A stretch of 64,000 bases of DNA from assembly GCF_004358425.1 (NCBI RefSeq), contig NZ_CP037948.1, forward strand, positions 1,736,001-1,800,000. The letters are read 5' to 3'. The position numbers were made by a program, and so were the translations under genes. The DNA comes from Qipengyuania sediminis. Its GTDB lineage: Bacteria > Pseudomonadota > Alphaproteobacteria > Sphingomonadales > Sphingomonadaceae. The notes under the pieces were generated by a model. It was given only the letters and a program-made list of their open reading frames with translations, was not told where the DNA came from and did no database searches. Of this stretch, positions 16,164 through 24,804 are shown piece after piece. How positions within the stretch are numbered: the stretch's first letter is position 1; every line of letters begins with the position of its first letter.

Positions 16164-19100
16164 CTAACGCTCCCAGTAATAGGGCCGGCGCTTGGCTGTC
16201 CCCGTCCCGACCTCATTCATCGTGCGCGCGTCGTAGAGCCGACCGCCCAGCATCACCCGCGCGATGCGGTTCGAATTGCGGATATCCACCGAAGGATCGG
16301 CGTCGAGCACGATGAGGTCGGCAAGCTTGCCGGGCTCGAGGCTGCCGATGTCGCGGGCCATGCCGAGCGAGCGAGCGGGCACGATCGTCGCGGCGCGCAA
16401 CGCCTCGACCGCCGTCATCCCGCCGCGCACGAAGCTCCACATCTCCCAATGTGCCGCGATACCCGCCTGCTGGCCGTGCGCGCCGATCGAAACCAGGGGC
16501 CCCCTCGCCGCGAGCTTCTTCGCCTCGCGCGCGGCGTCGTCATCGACGAAGGCCCAGTCGGGTGCCTTGGTCCGCCGCGCGGTGGCCGCCAGCAGCTCGC
16601 GCGGCGGGGTATGCACCAGCAGCGGATCGGCGAAGACATCGGTCGCCTGCCGCCAATAGGGGTCGCCCGCCAGCCCGCCATAAGTGACGACCAGGGTCGG
16701 GGTGTAATTGGTCTGCGAGCCGCCGTAGAACTGCAGCAGATCCTCGTAGAAATATTCGAGCGGAATGTTGTGCTCGAGCGTGGAATTGCCGTCGGCGATG
16801 ATGGTCATGTCCATGCCGAACAGCGATCCGCCCTCGGCGACGACCTGCATCCCCTCGTTGAGCGCGGCGCGCGCCACCATCTGGCGCTGATCGCGCCGGG
16901 GCTGGTTGTAGTTCTTGATCGAATGCCCGCCCTGCGCCTTGATCCGCCGGATGTGCTGCAACGCGTCGTCGTAGCTGTCTATGCGGGCATAGACGCCTGG
17001 CGCGCGCGCACCGTAGACGATTTCCGCCGTCGAGAAGAGCCGGGGCGAAAGCAGATCGCCCGCGCGCTGTCGCTCCGCGGCGGCGAAGATGGTGCTCGCC
17101 TGCGAAGACGGATCGTGCATGGTCGTGGTGCCGAGCGCCAGCTGCTGCACCAGCGACCAGTTCTGCTGCGGCACCAGATCGCCTTGGCCCTGTGGCCCAT
17201 GGGCATGGGCATCGACAAGGCCGGGCATGATGGTCTTGCCCGCCATGTCGATCACCCGGGCACCCGCCGGCACCGCGACGCTGCCGGCCGCCCCCACCGC
17301 CGAGATACGGTCGCCGCTGATGACGATGGTGCCGTTCTCGATCACGCCCGCACCTTCGCCCGTCATCGTCAGGATGCGCGCGTTGGCGAGAACCGTGGTG
17401 CCGCCGGGCCGCGCGCTTTCAATTGTGCGGGCGAGCGATATGCCCGTCTGCGGCGGCGCGAAGCGCGGCGCGCCGTCGGGGAGCGGCGCATTGGCAAACA
17501 GCGTCGCGACATCGGCGCGATAGAGCACCGGCCCCATCGACCAGGTCAGCGTGCGCCCGCCGTTCGCCCAGCCGATATAGGATGCGCCGCCCTTGCTGGC
17601 CTGCGTAACCGGAAGCGAACTCGCTTTCTCGGCTACTTCGACCGCCTGCCCGCCCGGAAGCAGCGGCATGGCGAACACCTCGTAATTCTGGCGGAAGGCG
17701 AGGGTGCGGCCGTCCGGCGAGACGCGAAAGTCGCTCGCGAGCTCGCCGACGGCATGGACGCGTTTGTCCTGACCGTTGAGATCGGTCGAGAGCAATTGCA
17801 GCTTGCCCTTGTCCTGCCCCAGCATGAAGATGCGGTCGTTCGCCGCGCCATATTGCGGGGCGCGGTTACCGCGCGTCACCAGCACCTCCTCGCCACTGGC
17901 AAGAGACATGCGATAGATGCCGGTATCCTCCGAATACTCTGGCGAGACCAGATCGCCGCCCCGCCGCTTCTCGAACACGAGCGTGCGGCCATCAGGCGAG
18001 AACTGCGGCACGGCGTAATGGCCGGGTGTGCGCGTCACCACGCGCGGATCGGCACCGCCCGGGCCCGAAACCATGATCTGGCCGAGCCCTTCGTCGGTCC
18101 AACGCACCCAGGCGAGCTGTCGCCCGTCACGAGAATAGGTGGGCCATAGCTCGAGCGCGCTCGTCTCCTTGGTCAACGGGGTCAGCCGCGACCCCGCCGC
18201 ATCCTTGACCCAAATCTTGCCCAGGCTTTCGAACATGACATGGCTGCCATCGGGATCCATGGTCGCAAACTTGACCATCCTGGTCTCGAAGCTGCGCGGG
18301 GCGACCGCGATTTCCGGGTGCGGCGCATCGGCGACCTGCCGCGTATCGTCGATACGGAAGGGAATGACCGCACTTTCGCCGCCTTTGGCATCTATTCGCC
18401 GCAGTTTGCCGCCCGCCCAATAGACCACGCTGCGGCTGTCGGGCGTCCAGGCCATGGAGGGATAGGTGCCGTGCACCGCCCAGGTTTCCTGCAGGTCGAG
18501 ATCAAGCCCGCCGGTCAACCGCCGCTCGACGCCGGTGGAGAGGTCCTTAACCCATAGCTCCGACTTGTCCTTGTCGCGGCGGATGAAGCTGATGCGTTTG
18601 CCATCGGGCGAAGGCTGGGGCCGCACCGCGCCGCCGTAGCCGGAGACCGCGGTTGTAACCTGGCCGCTCTTGAGGTCGATCCTCTCGATCGCGAAATTGC
18701 CCTGCGTCGAATCCTGCGCATAGACGAAGCTCGCGCCCGGCGTCGTGTCGCGGGTGTAATAGACAGCGCTTCCGTCCGGCGCATAGACCGGCTCGCCCAG
18801 CTCCTTTTGCAGCTCCTCGCTGGCACGCGCGACCAGCTTGACGCCGCCCCCGCCGCTGACGTGGTAGATCCAGATTTCGCCCGTCCCGAGGGAACGCTGC
18901 GTGGTGAAATGCTTCTTGGCGACGATGTATTCCCCGTCGGGGCTCCAGCTCGGCTGGTTGAGCAGGCGGAAGTCTTCCTTGGTGACCTGCCGCTTGTCGC
19001 TGCCGTCGGCATTCATCACCCAGATGTTGTCGCCTCCGCCGCGGTCAGAGGTAAAGGCGATCCGCCGCCCGTCGGGCGAGAAGCGAGGGTGTGCCTCCCA

Positions 19101-19487
19101 GGCGAGTCCCTCCGCGATGCGGCGCGGGGTGCCGCCGGCGATGGCAAGCGTGTAGATGTCGCCCAGCAGGGTGAAGACGATCGTGCGCCCGTCGGGCGAC
19201 ACATCGAGGTCCATCCAGGTGCCTTCGTCGGTCCGGATCGGCACCTGCTTCAGAGTGGTGTAGACCGGGGCGTTGACGTCCCACTTCGCGTCCTTCCTGG
19301 GCGCAGTCGAAGCTGTCAGCGGGCTGGTTGTCGTGGGCTGCCCGGTGCCCTCCTTGGGCTGCTCCTTGGTCGACGCATCCACCTCCTGCTCCTCCACCGG
19401 ATTGGGCGAGGGCGGCGTCTCGCTTTGTCCAAAGGCGGGCGCGTGCACGAACAGCACAGCAAGGACGGTGGCGACGGAGCAGCGCAT
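16164..19487 (-). CDS. Secreted amidohydrolase with N-terminal TolB/DPP-like beta-propeller
   Basis: 1107 aa. It has a signal peptide (cleavage near AFGQ) and then a Ser/Pro/Glu-rich linker. Residues ~80-690 form a propeller made of repeated 'SPDG(R/K)' blades, as in PD40/TolB proteins (for example DVSPDGRTIVF, RFSPDGRRIAF, QFSPDGRTLVF). The last ~400 residues are an amidohydrolase: start of the metal site in LVDAHAHG, further candidate ligands around VSIGAHGQQ, and the closing GKLADLIVLDADP. It probably cleaves a cyclic amide or peptide-like substrate in the periplasm; the substrate is unknown. It follows the CitE-like gene by 41 bp. Confidence 0.9.
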   Translation of the reverse strand: MRCSVATVLAVLFVHAPAFGQSETPPSPNPVEEQEVDASTKEQPKEGTGQPTTTSPLTASTAPRKDAKWDVNAPVYTTLKQVPIRTDEGTWMDLDVSPDGRTIVFTLLGDIYTLAIAGGTPRRIAEGLAWEAHPRFSPDGRRIAFTSDRGGGDNIWVMNADGSDKRQVTKEDFRLLNQPSWSPDGEYIVAKKHFTTQRSLGTGEIWIYHVSGGGGVKLVARASEELQKELGEPVYAPDGSAVYYTRDTTPGASFVYAQDSTQGNFAIERIDLKSGQVTTAVSGYGGAVRPQPSPDGKRISFIRRDKDKSELWVKDLSTGVERRLTGGLDLDLQETWAVHGTYPSMAWTPDSRSVVYWAGGKLRRIDAKGGESAVIPFRIDDTRQVADAPHPEIAVAPRSFETRMVKFATMDPDGSHVMFESLGKIWVKDAAGSRLTPLTKETSALELWPTYSRDGRQLAWVRWTDEGLGQIMVSGPGGADPRVVTRTPGHYAVPQFSPDGRTLVFEKRRGGDLVSPEYSEDTGIYRMSLASGEEVLVTRGNRAPQYGAANDRIFMLGQDKGKLQLLSTDLNGQDKRVHAVGELASDFRVSPDGRTLAFRQNYEVFAMPLLPGGQAVEVAEKASSLPVTQASKGGASYIGWANGGRTLTWSMGPVLYRADVATLFANAPLPDGAPRFAPPQTGISLARTIESARPGGTTVLANARILTMTGEGAGVIENGTIVISGDRISAVGAAGSVAVPAGARVIDMAGKTIMPGLVDAHAHGPQGQGDLVPQQNWSLVQQLALGTTTMHDPSSQASTIFAAAERQRAGDLLSPRLFSTAEIVYGARAPGVYARIDSYDDALQHIRRIKAQGGHSIKNYNQPRRDQRQMVARAALNEGMQVVAEGGSLFGMDMTIIADGNSTLEHNIPLEYFYEDLLQFYGGSQTNYTPTLVVTYGGLAGDPYWRQATDVFADPLLVHTPPRELLAATARRTKAPDWAFVDDDAAREAKKLAARGPLVSIGAHGQQAGIAAHWEMWSFVRGGMTAVEALRAATIVPARSLGMARDIGSLEPGKLADLIVLDADPSVDIRNSNRIARVMLGGRLYDARTMNEVGTGTAKRRPYYWER

Positions 19488-19528
19488 GGACCCGAGCCTA
19501 GCGGCACCGCGCAGCGCGGCAAAGCGGC

Positions 19529-20410
19529 TTAATCGTCGAGCTGCGCGAGAAGCTGCTCAGCGCGGCTCAAGTGTGGGCGGTCGAGCATGCCCTTGGGTCC
19601 CGCAAGCGTCCCCGCTCCGGGGTTCGCGGCGAACAGGCGCACGATCTCACGCGCCTCGGCCGCTTCCTCCGCGCTCGGCGTGAAGGCTTCGTTGATGACC
19701 GCGACTTGATCTGGGTGGATCGCCAGCATGCCCCGAAAGCCGTCGCGCCGGACCAATTCCGCACGGGCCTCGAGGCCGGCGAGGTCACGAAAATCGCCCA
19801 TGATGGTCTCGATCGCGGGCACCCCCGCCGCAGCGGCGCCAAGGAGGCAGAGGCTGCGCGCGAGCTCGTAGGTCGGGCGGTAGCGGCCCTGGCTATCCGT
19901 ATTGCTCAGGGCGCCGATCGAATCGGCGAGGTCTTCCGCCCCCCAGGTCATCCCCGCAAGCCTGGCTGCGCCGCGGTAAGTCCCGGTCCCGAACATCGCG
20001 GCCGCCGTCTCGGTCACCAGCGGCAACACTTTGGTAGTGCCCGGTGCAATGCCATGCGCTTCCTCCAGCGGGGTCAACAGCGCGTCGAGCGCCGCCATAT
20101 CCGCGCCGCTCTCCGCCTTGGGCAGCATGATGCCGCCGGGCCCTGCAGGCATGATTACGGCGAGGTCTTGCTCTGCAAGCCCGCTTCCCAGCGGATTGAT
20201 GCGCACCCACGCCCGCCCCCGCCCGTCCCCCAGCGCGCCCAGTACATCGGCGACCATCCGCCGCGCCTCAGCCTTGCCGGTGATCGCCACGGCATCCTCA
20301 AGATCGAGGATGATGCGGTCCGCCAGGCTAGAGATGGCCTTTGCCATCTTGCGCTGAGAGTCGCCCGGAGCGAACAGCCAGGAACGCATCTTGTGGGCAG
20401 CGGCGGGCAT
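19529..20410 (-). CDS. CitE-like CoA-ester lyase (HpcH/HpaI aldolase family)
   Basis: 293 aa from the ATG at 20410, preceded by AAGGAT; a longer frame reaching 20572 would run antisense into thiF and is rejected. Family signatures are RSWLFAPGDSQRKMAKA near the N-terminus, DRIILDLEDAV (Mg/CoA site), WVRINPLGS, GGIMLPKAES and MLAIHPDQVAVINEAF. Relatives include citrate lyase beta subunit, malyl-CoA and citramalyl-CoA lyases. No alpha or gamma citrate-lyase subunits are near, so it likely acts alone on a small acyl-CoA. It is divergent from the ThiF gene. Confidence 0.9.
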   Translation of the reverse strand: MPAAAHKMRSWLFAPGDSQRKMAKAISSLADRIILDLEDAVAITGKAEARRMVADVLGALGDGRGRAWVRINPLGSGLAEQDLAVIMPAGPGGIMLPKAESGADMAALDALLTPLEEAHGIAPGTTKVLPLVTETAAAMFGTGTYRGAARLAGMTWGAEDLADSIGALSNTDSQGRYRPTYELARSLCLLGAAAAGVPAIETIMGDFRDLAGLEARAELVRRDGFRGMLAIHPDQVAVINEAFTPSAEEAAEAREIVRLFAANPGAGTLAGPKGMLDRPHLSRAEQLLAQLDD

Positions 20411-20476
20411 GGCGATCCTTTCGTGGGTGCGCCGCCCCCTAGCAAAGCCGAACCGCCGCGCGCTAGGGCGCCTGGG

Positions 20477-21247
20477 ATGGCCTTGCCCCCTGACCGCCTG
20501 GAGCGCTTCGCGCGCCATATCGTCATTCCCGAACTCGGCGGCGCGGGCCAGGCGGCGCTGGCGGAGCGCCATGTGACGCTGGTGGGGCTAGGCGGCATAG
20601 GCAGCCCGGCGCTGCAATATCTGGCGGGCGCCGGGATTGGGCGGCTGACGCTGATCGACGACGGCGCGGTCGAGCTCTCCAATCTGCAGCGACAGACGAT
20701 CTATACCGAACGCGATATCGGGCACGGCAAAGCGGTGGCGGCGCATCGCTGGCTCGCCAATTTCGACGCCGCGCTGAAAGTCGCCATCAACGATACACGG
20801 CTCACCCCTGCCAATGCAGCGGAACTGCTCGCCGGCGATCTGGTGCTCGATGGCACCGACACTTTCGCGACCCGCCTCGCGGTCGCGGACGCCTGCGTGG
20901 CGAATTCAATTCCGCTGCTGAGCGCTGCGGTCGGGAGGTTCCAGGGCCAGATCGGCGCCTTTCGCGGCCACCTGCCGGGCGAGCCGTGCTACCGCTGCTT
21001 TGTAGGCGATGCCTTCGATGTGGAGGACTGCGACAGCTGCGCGGAGGACGGAATGCTCGGCGCGATGGCGGGGACGGTCGGCAGCTTTGCCGCGCTGCAT
21101 GCGATCAAGCTGTTGGTCGAAGGCACTGCGGCGCTCGGCGATCCGCAATGGGGGCGGGTGCAGCTCCTCGACGGGCTGGTGCCTTCGCTGCGGAGCTTTG
21201 CGATCGCCAAGGACCCCGCCTGCCGGACCTGCGGGTCAATCGGCTAG
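20477..21247 (+). CDS. HesA/MoeB/ThiF-family adenylyltransferase
   Basis: 256 aa from the ATG at 20477. E1-like fold: nucleotide motif LVGLGGIGSPALQYLAGAG, LIDDGAVELSNLQRQ, the RxxxR-type region near the N-terminus (RLERFARHIVIPE) and C-terminal zinc cysteines in CRTCGS together with an earlier pair in EDCDSCAEDG. It adenylates the C-terminal glycine of a small sulfur carrier such as MoaD or ThiS. Neither partner is in the window, so MoeB versus ThiF cannot be decided. It ends convergently with the sirtuin gene, overlapping by 12 bp. Confidence 0.93.
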   Translation: MALPPDRLERFARHIVIPELGGAGQAALAERHVTLVGLGGIGSPALQYLAGAGIGRLTLIDDGAVELSNLQRQTIYTERDIGHGKAVAAHRWLANFDAALKVAINDTRLTPANAAELLAGDLVLDGTDTFATRLAVADACVANSIPLLSAAVGRFQGQIGAFRGHLPGEPCYRCFVGDAFDVEDCDSCAEDGMLGAMAGTVGSFAALHAIKLLVEGTAALGDPQWGRVQLLDGLVPSLRSFAIAKDPACRTCGSIG

Positions 21248-21952
21248 CAGTTCCTCGACCCAGGCCGGGACCAGCTTCCCCGCAGGCCCGAGCCGGGTCT
21301 CGTCGAACCATGCCGAACCCTGGCTGCGTTCGAGATTGAGCTCAAGTGTGCGAATGCCGAGCGCCCTCGCATCGCGCACGAAGCCCGCCGCGGGATAGAC
21401 CGCGCCCGAGGTGCCGATCGAGACGAACAGATCCGCGCGGCGCAGCGCCGCATAGATGCGATCCATCTCGTACGGCATCTCGCCGAACCACACGACGTCG
21501 GGACGCAGCGCCCGCGCGCCGCACGCGGGACACGGCGGCCGGTCGATCAGCGGCGCGCGCCAGGGCGAACGCACGCTGCAAGCGGTGCACCAGGCCTTCA
21601 GATGCTCGCCATGCATGTGCAACACCCGCCCCGCGCCCGCGCGTTCATGGAGATCGTCGACGTTCTGCGTGACGATGAGCAGATCGTGGCCAGGTTTCTC
21701 AGGCCATTCCCGATCGAGCCGCGCCAGCGCCTCGTGCGCGGGATTGGGTGCCTTCTCCTGGATCGCCGCGCGGCGCATGTCGTAGAAGCGCAGAACCAGG
21801 TCGGGATCGCGTGCGAAGGCGTCCGGCGTCGCGACATCCTCCACCCGATGTTGCTCCCACAGCCCCCCGGCGGAGCGAAAGGTATCGATCCCGCTTTCGG
21901 CGGAGACTCCCGCCCCCGTCAGGACCACGATGTTGCGAATGGCCTCGATCAC
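21236..21952 (-). CDS. cobB: NAD-dependent protein deacylase (sirtuin, CobB type)
   Basis: 238 aa from a GTG. NAD-binding motif GAGVSAESGIDTFR, QNVDDLHERAG, catalytic His in LHMHGEH, and four zinc cysteines (CTAC ... CPAC). The Tyr and Arg that give CobB/SIRT5 their taste for succinyl-lysine are present in FYDMRR. It therefore probably removes acetyl and succinyl groups from lysines. The coding region ends inside the 3' end of the convergent ThiF/MoeB gene. Its upstream side faces dapB across a REP-like palindrome. Confidence 0.95.
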   Translation of the reverse strand: MIEAIRNIVVLTGAGVSAESGIDTFRSAGGLWEQHRVEDVATPDAFARDPDLVLRFYDMRRAAIQEKAPNPAHEALARLDREWPEKPGHDLLIVTQNVDDLHERAGAGRVLHMHGEHLKAWCTACSVRSPWRAPLIDRPPCPACGARALRPDVVWFGEMPYEMDRIYAALRRADLFVSIGTSGAVYPAAGFVRDARALGIRTLELNLERSQGSAWFDETRLGPAGKLVPAWVEELLAD

Positions 21953-21958
21953 AACCTC

Positions 21959-22052
21959 TTCCGTTCGCGCTGAGCTTGTCGAAGCCCTGCTCTTCCTTCA
22001 CATCGCTTGCTAAAGGGAAGGGCGGTCCTTCGGCAAGCTCAGGACGAACGGC
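21959..22052. repeat. REP-type inverted repeat between cobB and dapB
   Basis: The left arm at 21960-21984 contains GCTGAGCTTGTCGAAG, and the right arm at 22028-22052 contains CTTCGGCAAGCTCAGGACG. They are mirror complements with a few mismatches, about 43 bp apart. The same core appears at 44554-44634. The right arm also supplies the AGGA sequence in front of the dapB TTG start. Confidence 0.75.
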
Positions 22053-22055
22053 TTT

Positions 22056-22769
22056 TTGGCGAGCATCGGCATCATCGGTGGCAGGGGACGCATGGGCCAG
22101 GCGATCGCTGCGCTGCTGGCGACGAGCGAGCATGCGCTCGCGGGCGGAATAGATGTTGGCGAGGATCCAGCCGCGCTCGCCGATCGCAGCGAGGTGCTGA
22201 TCGACTTCTCCGCCCCTCAGGCACTCGACGCCAACCTCCACGCCGCCATCGGTGCCGGCATTCCCATCCTCGTCGGCACTACCGGGCTTGGCGAGCGGCA
22301 TCACGCCGCCATCGATCACGCGGCGCATGCCGTTGCCGTCTTGCAGACTGGCAACACCTCGCTCGGCGTCACCCTGCTTGCTCACCTGGTGCGCGAGGCT
22401 TCGGCGCGGCTCGGTGAAGATTGGGACGTCGAAATATTCGAGATGCACCATCGGCATAAGGTTGACGCGCCCAGCGGCACCGCGCTGCTGCTGGGCGAGG
22501 CGGCGGCTTCGGGGCGGGGACTTCCCCCGCCCTCGCCGGCCCGCGAGGAGGGTCCCCGCACGCCCGGCACGATCGGCTTTGCATCCTTACGCGGCGGCAC
22601 CGTGGCGGGCGAGCACAGCGTGATCTTCGCAGGCGAGGAGGAACGCCTTGCCCTTTCACACCACGCCGAAAGCCGCGCCATCTTCGCTCGCGGCGCGATC
22701 CGGGCGGCCGAATGGCTGATCGGCCGCCCCCGGGGTCGCTACACCATGGCGCAAGTGCTCGACCTTTGA
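22056..22769 (+). CDS. dapB: 4-hydroxy-tetrahydrodipicolinate reductase
   Basis: 237 aa from a TTG at 22056. N-terminal nucleotide motif IGIIGGRGRMGQAI, VGTTGLG, catalytic region FEMHHRHKVDAPSGTALLLGEA, and GFASLRGGTVAGEH near the C-terminus identify DapB. It reduces the DapA product with NAD(P)H in lysine/diaminopimelate synthesis. The segment between the catalytic motif and GTIGFASLRGG is coded by a palindrome and reads as a Pro-rich stretch in place of the usual one. dapE, from the same pathway, lies 2 kb away on the other strand. The stop overlaps the nth start as TTGA. Confidence 0.95.
   Translation: MASIGIIGGRGRMGQAIAALLATSEHALAGGIDVGEDPAALADRSEVLIDFSAPQALDANLHAAIGAGIPILVGTTGLGERHHAAIDHAAHAVAVLQTGNTSLGVTLLAHLVREASARLGEDWDVEIFEMHHRHKVDAPSGTALLLGEAAASGRGLPPPSPAREEGPRTPGTIGFASLRGGTVAGEHSVIFAGEEERLALSHHAESRAIFARGAIRAAEWLIGRPRGRYTMAQVLDL
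22516..22557. repeat. Nested palindrome inside dapB
   Basis: Outer arms GGGGAC (22516-22521) and GTCCCC (22552-22557) enclose inner arms CTCGC/GCGAG around CGGCCC. The stretch translates to a Pro/Glu/Arg-rich loop (LPPPSPAREEGP). It lies at a variable surface position of DapB, so it could be a tolerated in-frame element. Confidence 0.45.
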
Positions 22770-23419
22770 ACCGCGCGCAGGTGTTCGAATTCTTCCGCCG
22801 GCTGGCGGAGGACAATCCCGCACCAGAAACCGAGCTCGAGTACGGTAATCCGTATCAGCTGCTCGTTGCTGTGACGCTGAGCGCGCAGGCGACCGATGCG
22901 AGCGTCAACATCGCGACCCGGCCGCTGTTTCGCGAAGTGCGCACCCCTGCCGATATGCTGGCTCTGGGCGGGGAGGCGCTGAAGGACCGCATCCGCACCA
23001 TCGGGCTGTTCAACACCAAGGCGAAGAACGTGATGCTGATGGCGCAGCGGCTGATCGCGCACTTCGGCGGCGAGGTGCCGCGGTCGCGCGAAGCGTTGAT
23101 GACCCTCCCCGGCGTGGGCCGCAAAACCGCCAATGTCGTGCTCAACTGCGCGTTCGGGGAAGAAACCTTTGCGGTGGACACGCATATCTTCCGCGTCGGC
23201 AACCGCACCGGCCTGGCGCGCGGGAAAACGCCTGACGAGGTCGAGACGAAGCTCGAGAAACGCGTCCCCGCCCCCTTTCGCCTCAACGCGCACCACTGGC
23301 TGATCCTCCACGGCCGCTACACCTGCAAGGCGCGGCTGCCCGAATGCTGGCGCTGCGTGGTCGTGGATCTTTGCGCCTACAAGGCGAAGGTCTTCGAAAA
23401 GCCGAGAGTTCGGACCTAA
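22766..23419 (+). CDS. nth: Endonuclease III
   Basis: 217 aa from a TTG at 22766 that overlaps the dapB stop as TTGA. Helix-hairpin-helix LPGVGRKTANVVL with the catalytic Lys, catalytic Asp in VDTHIFRVGNR, and the 4Fe-4S cluster Cys-X6-Cys-X2-Cys-X5-Cys at the C-terminus are all intact. It is a DNA glycosylase/AP lyase for oxidised pyrimidines. Coupling to dapB is purely genomic; no functional link is implied. Its stop shares CTAA with the convergent symporter gene. Confidence 0.96.
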   Translation: MNRAQVFEFFRRLAEDNPAPETELEYGNPYQLLVAVTLSAQATDASVNIATRPLFREVRTPADMLALGGEALKDRIRTIGLFNTKAKNVMLMAQRLIAHFGGEVPRSREALMTLPGVGRKTANVVLNCAFGEETFAVDTHIFRVGNRTGLARGKTPDEVETKLEKRVPAPFRLNAHHWLILHGRYTCKARLPECWRCVVVDLCAYKAKVFEKPRVRT

Positions 23420-24741
23420 CGTCGCTCGAAGTTCTCAGGATCGAGCTCAAGCCCGGCGCGGCCGTCCGCGACCGTATGCGCGGGCGCCTTCGGATGCTCG
23501 ATGACGTCCGGTTCCTCGACCTCCAGCATCCCTTCCCATTTTGTGATGACGCTGGTCGCCACCGCATTGCCCACGACGTTTGTCGCGGTGCGGCCCATGT
23601 CGAGGAACTGGTCGATCGCGAGGATGATCGCAACCCCTTCTACCGGCAGGCCGAACATCGCCAGCGTGCCGGTAATGACCACCAGGCTCGCGCGCGGCAC
23701 GGCGGCGATGCCTTTGGAGCTGATCATCAGAGTCAGGAGGATCATGATCTGCGTCGCGATCGACAGGTCCATGCCATAGGCCTGCGCGATGAAGATCGTC
23801 GCGAAGCTCATGTACATCATGCTGCCGTCGAGATTGAACGAGTAGCCGAGCGGCAGCATGAAGCCGGAAATGCGCCGCGGCACGCCGAAACGGTCCAATT
23901 GCTCGAAAAGGCGTGGCAGCGCCGCTTCCGAGCTCGCGGTCGAGAAGGCGATCATCATCGGCTGGCGGATGTAGCGGAGCAGCGTCAGGATGCGGCGCCC
24001 CAGGAACACCGCGCCGACCCCCAGCAGGATGGCCCACAGGATGACGAGCGAAGCGTAGAACTCAACCAACAGCGTCAGATAGGTCTCGAGAATGCCGAGC
24101 CCGCTCTGCGCAACCACATTGGCGAGCGCGGCGAAGACCGCGATCGGGGCGTAGCGCATGACATAGCCGGTGATCTGCAGCATCATTTCGGCCAGCGAGT
24201 CGGCCCCGCGCACCAGGGGCGCGCCCCTTTCGCCGATCGCGGAGAGCGCCACCCCCGCGAAGATCGAGAACACCAGGATCTGCAGGATGTTGTTGGTCGC
24301 CATCGCTTCGAAGGCGTTCTTGGGGAAGATTGAAAGCAGGAACTCGGTTGCCTTGAGCTCCTTCACCTCGCCGACCGCGGCGGCGGCGCTGGCGGCATCA
24401 GGGATCGGCGCGCCGACACCGGGCTCGAACAGATTGACCATCAGCAGCCCTAGCCCGATCGAGACGAGGCTGGCGGTGATGAACCAGGCGAGCGCGCGCA
24501 CCCCGATGCGGCCGAGCGCCGCGCTGTCACCCATATGTGCGATGCCGACCACGATGGTCGAAAGCACCAGCGGCGCGACCAGCATCTTGATGAGGTTGAG
24601 GAAGATGTCGGAAAGCAGCTTGAACCAGGGCGCGATCTCCGCCTTCACCACCTCGGGCGCGAAGCTGACGTTGACGATCTGCCCAATCACCACGCCCAGC
24701 ACCATGCCGATCAGGATATACAGCGTCAGCCTGCGGTCCAT
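23416..24741 (-). CDS. Dicarboxylate/amino acid:cation symporter (DAACS family)
   Basis: 441 aa, eight or more hydrophobic helices with re-entrant hairpins typical of GltP/DctA. Visible family motifs are SSKGIAAVPRASLVVI (serine-rich hairpin region) and the DRTATNVVGNA-like segment DMGRTATNVVGNAVA with the substrate-binding Asp/Thr/Asn. It imports C4-dicarboxylates or glutamate/aspartate with Na+ or H+. A GGGAAGG ribosome-binding site precedes the ATG. It is 63 bp downstream of dapE and may be the last gene of that operon. Confidence 0.93.
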   Translation of the reverse strand: MDRRLTLYILIGMVLGVVIGQIVNVSFAPEVVKAEIAPWFKLLSDIFLNLIKMLVAPLVLSTIVVGIAHMGDSAALGRIGVRALAWFITASLVSIGLGLLMVNLFEPGVGAPIPDAASAAAAVGEVKELKATEFLLSIFPKNAFEAMATNNILQILVFSIFAGVALSAIGERGAPLVRGADSLAEMMLQITGYVMRYAPIAVFAALANVVAQSGLGILETYLTLLVEFYASLVILWAILLGVGAVFLGRRILTLLRYIRQPMMIAFSTASSEAALPRLFEQLDRFGVPRRISGFMLPLGYSFNLDGSMMYMSFATIFIAQAYGMDLSIATQIMILLTLMISSKGIAAVPRASLVVITGTLAMFGLPVEGVAIILAIDQFLDMGRTATNVVGNAVATSVITKWEGMLEVEEPDVIEHPKAPAHTVADGRAGLELDPENFERR

Positions 24742-24804
24742 GAGCCTTCCCGTCCCCTCTTCCCTATCGGCGTGCGCCTATCAGCCGGCAGGGCGATGGG
24801 CAAA

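Noticed and set aside
15978..18149. A 723-codon frame antisense to the amidohydrolase
   Set aside because: Composition is Arg/His/Ala-rich without motifs; the opposite strand carries clear propeller blades.
19571..20476. N-terminal extension of the ThiF-like gene
   Set aside because: It runs antisense to the CitE-like gene and lacks conserved residues; the ATG at 20477 begins directly with the E1-like fold.
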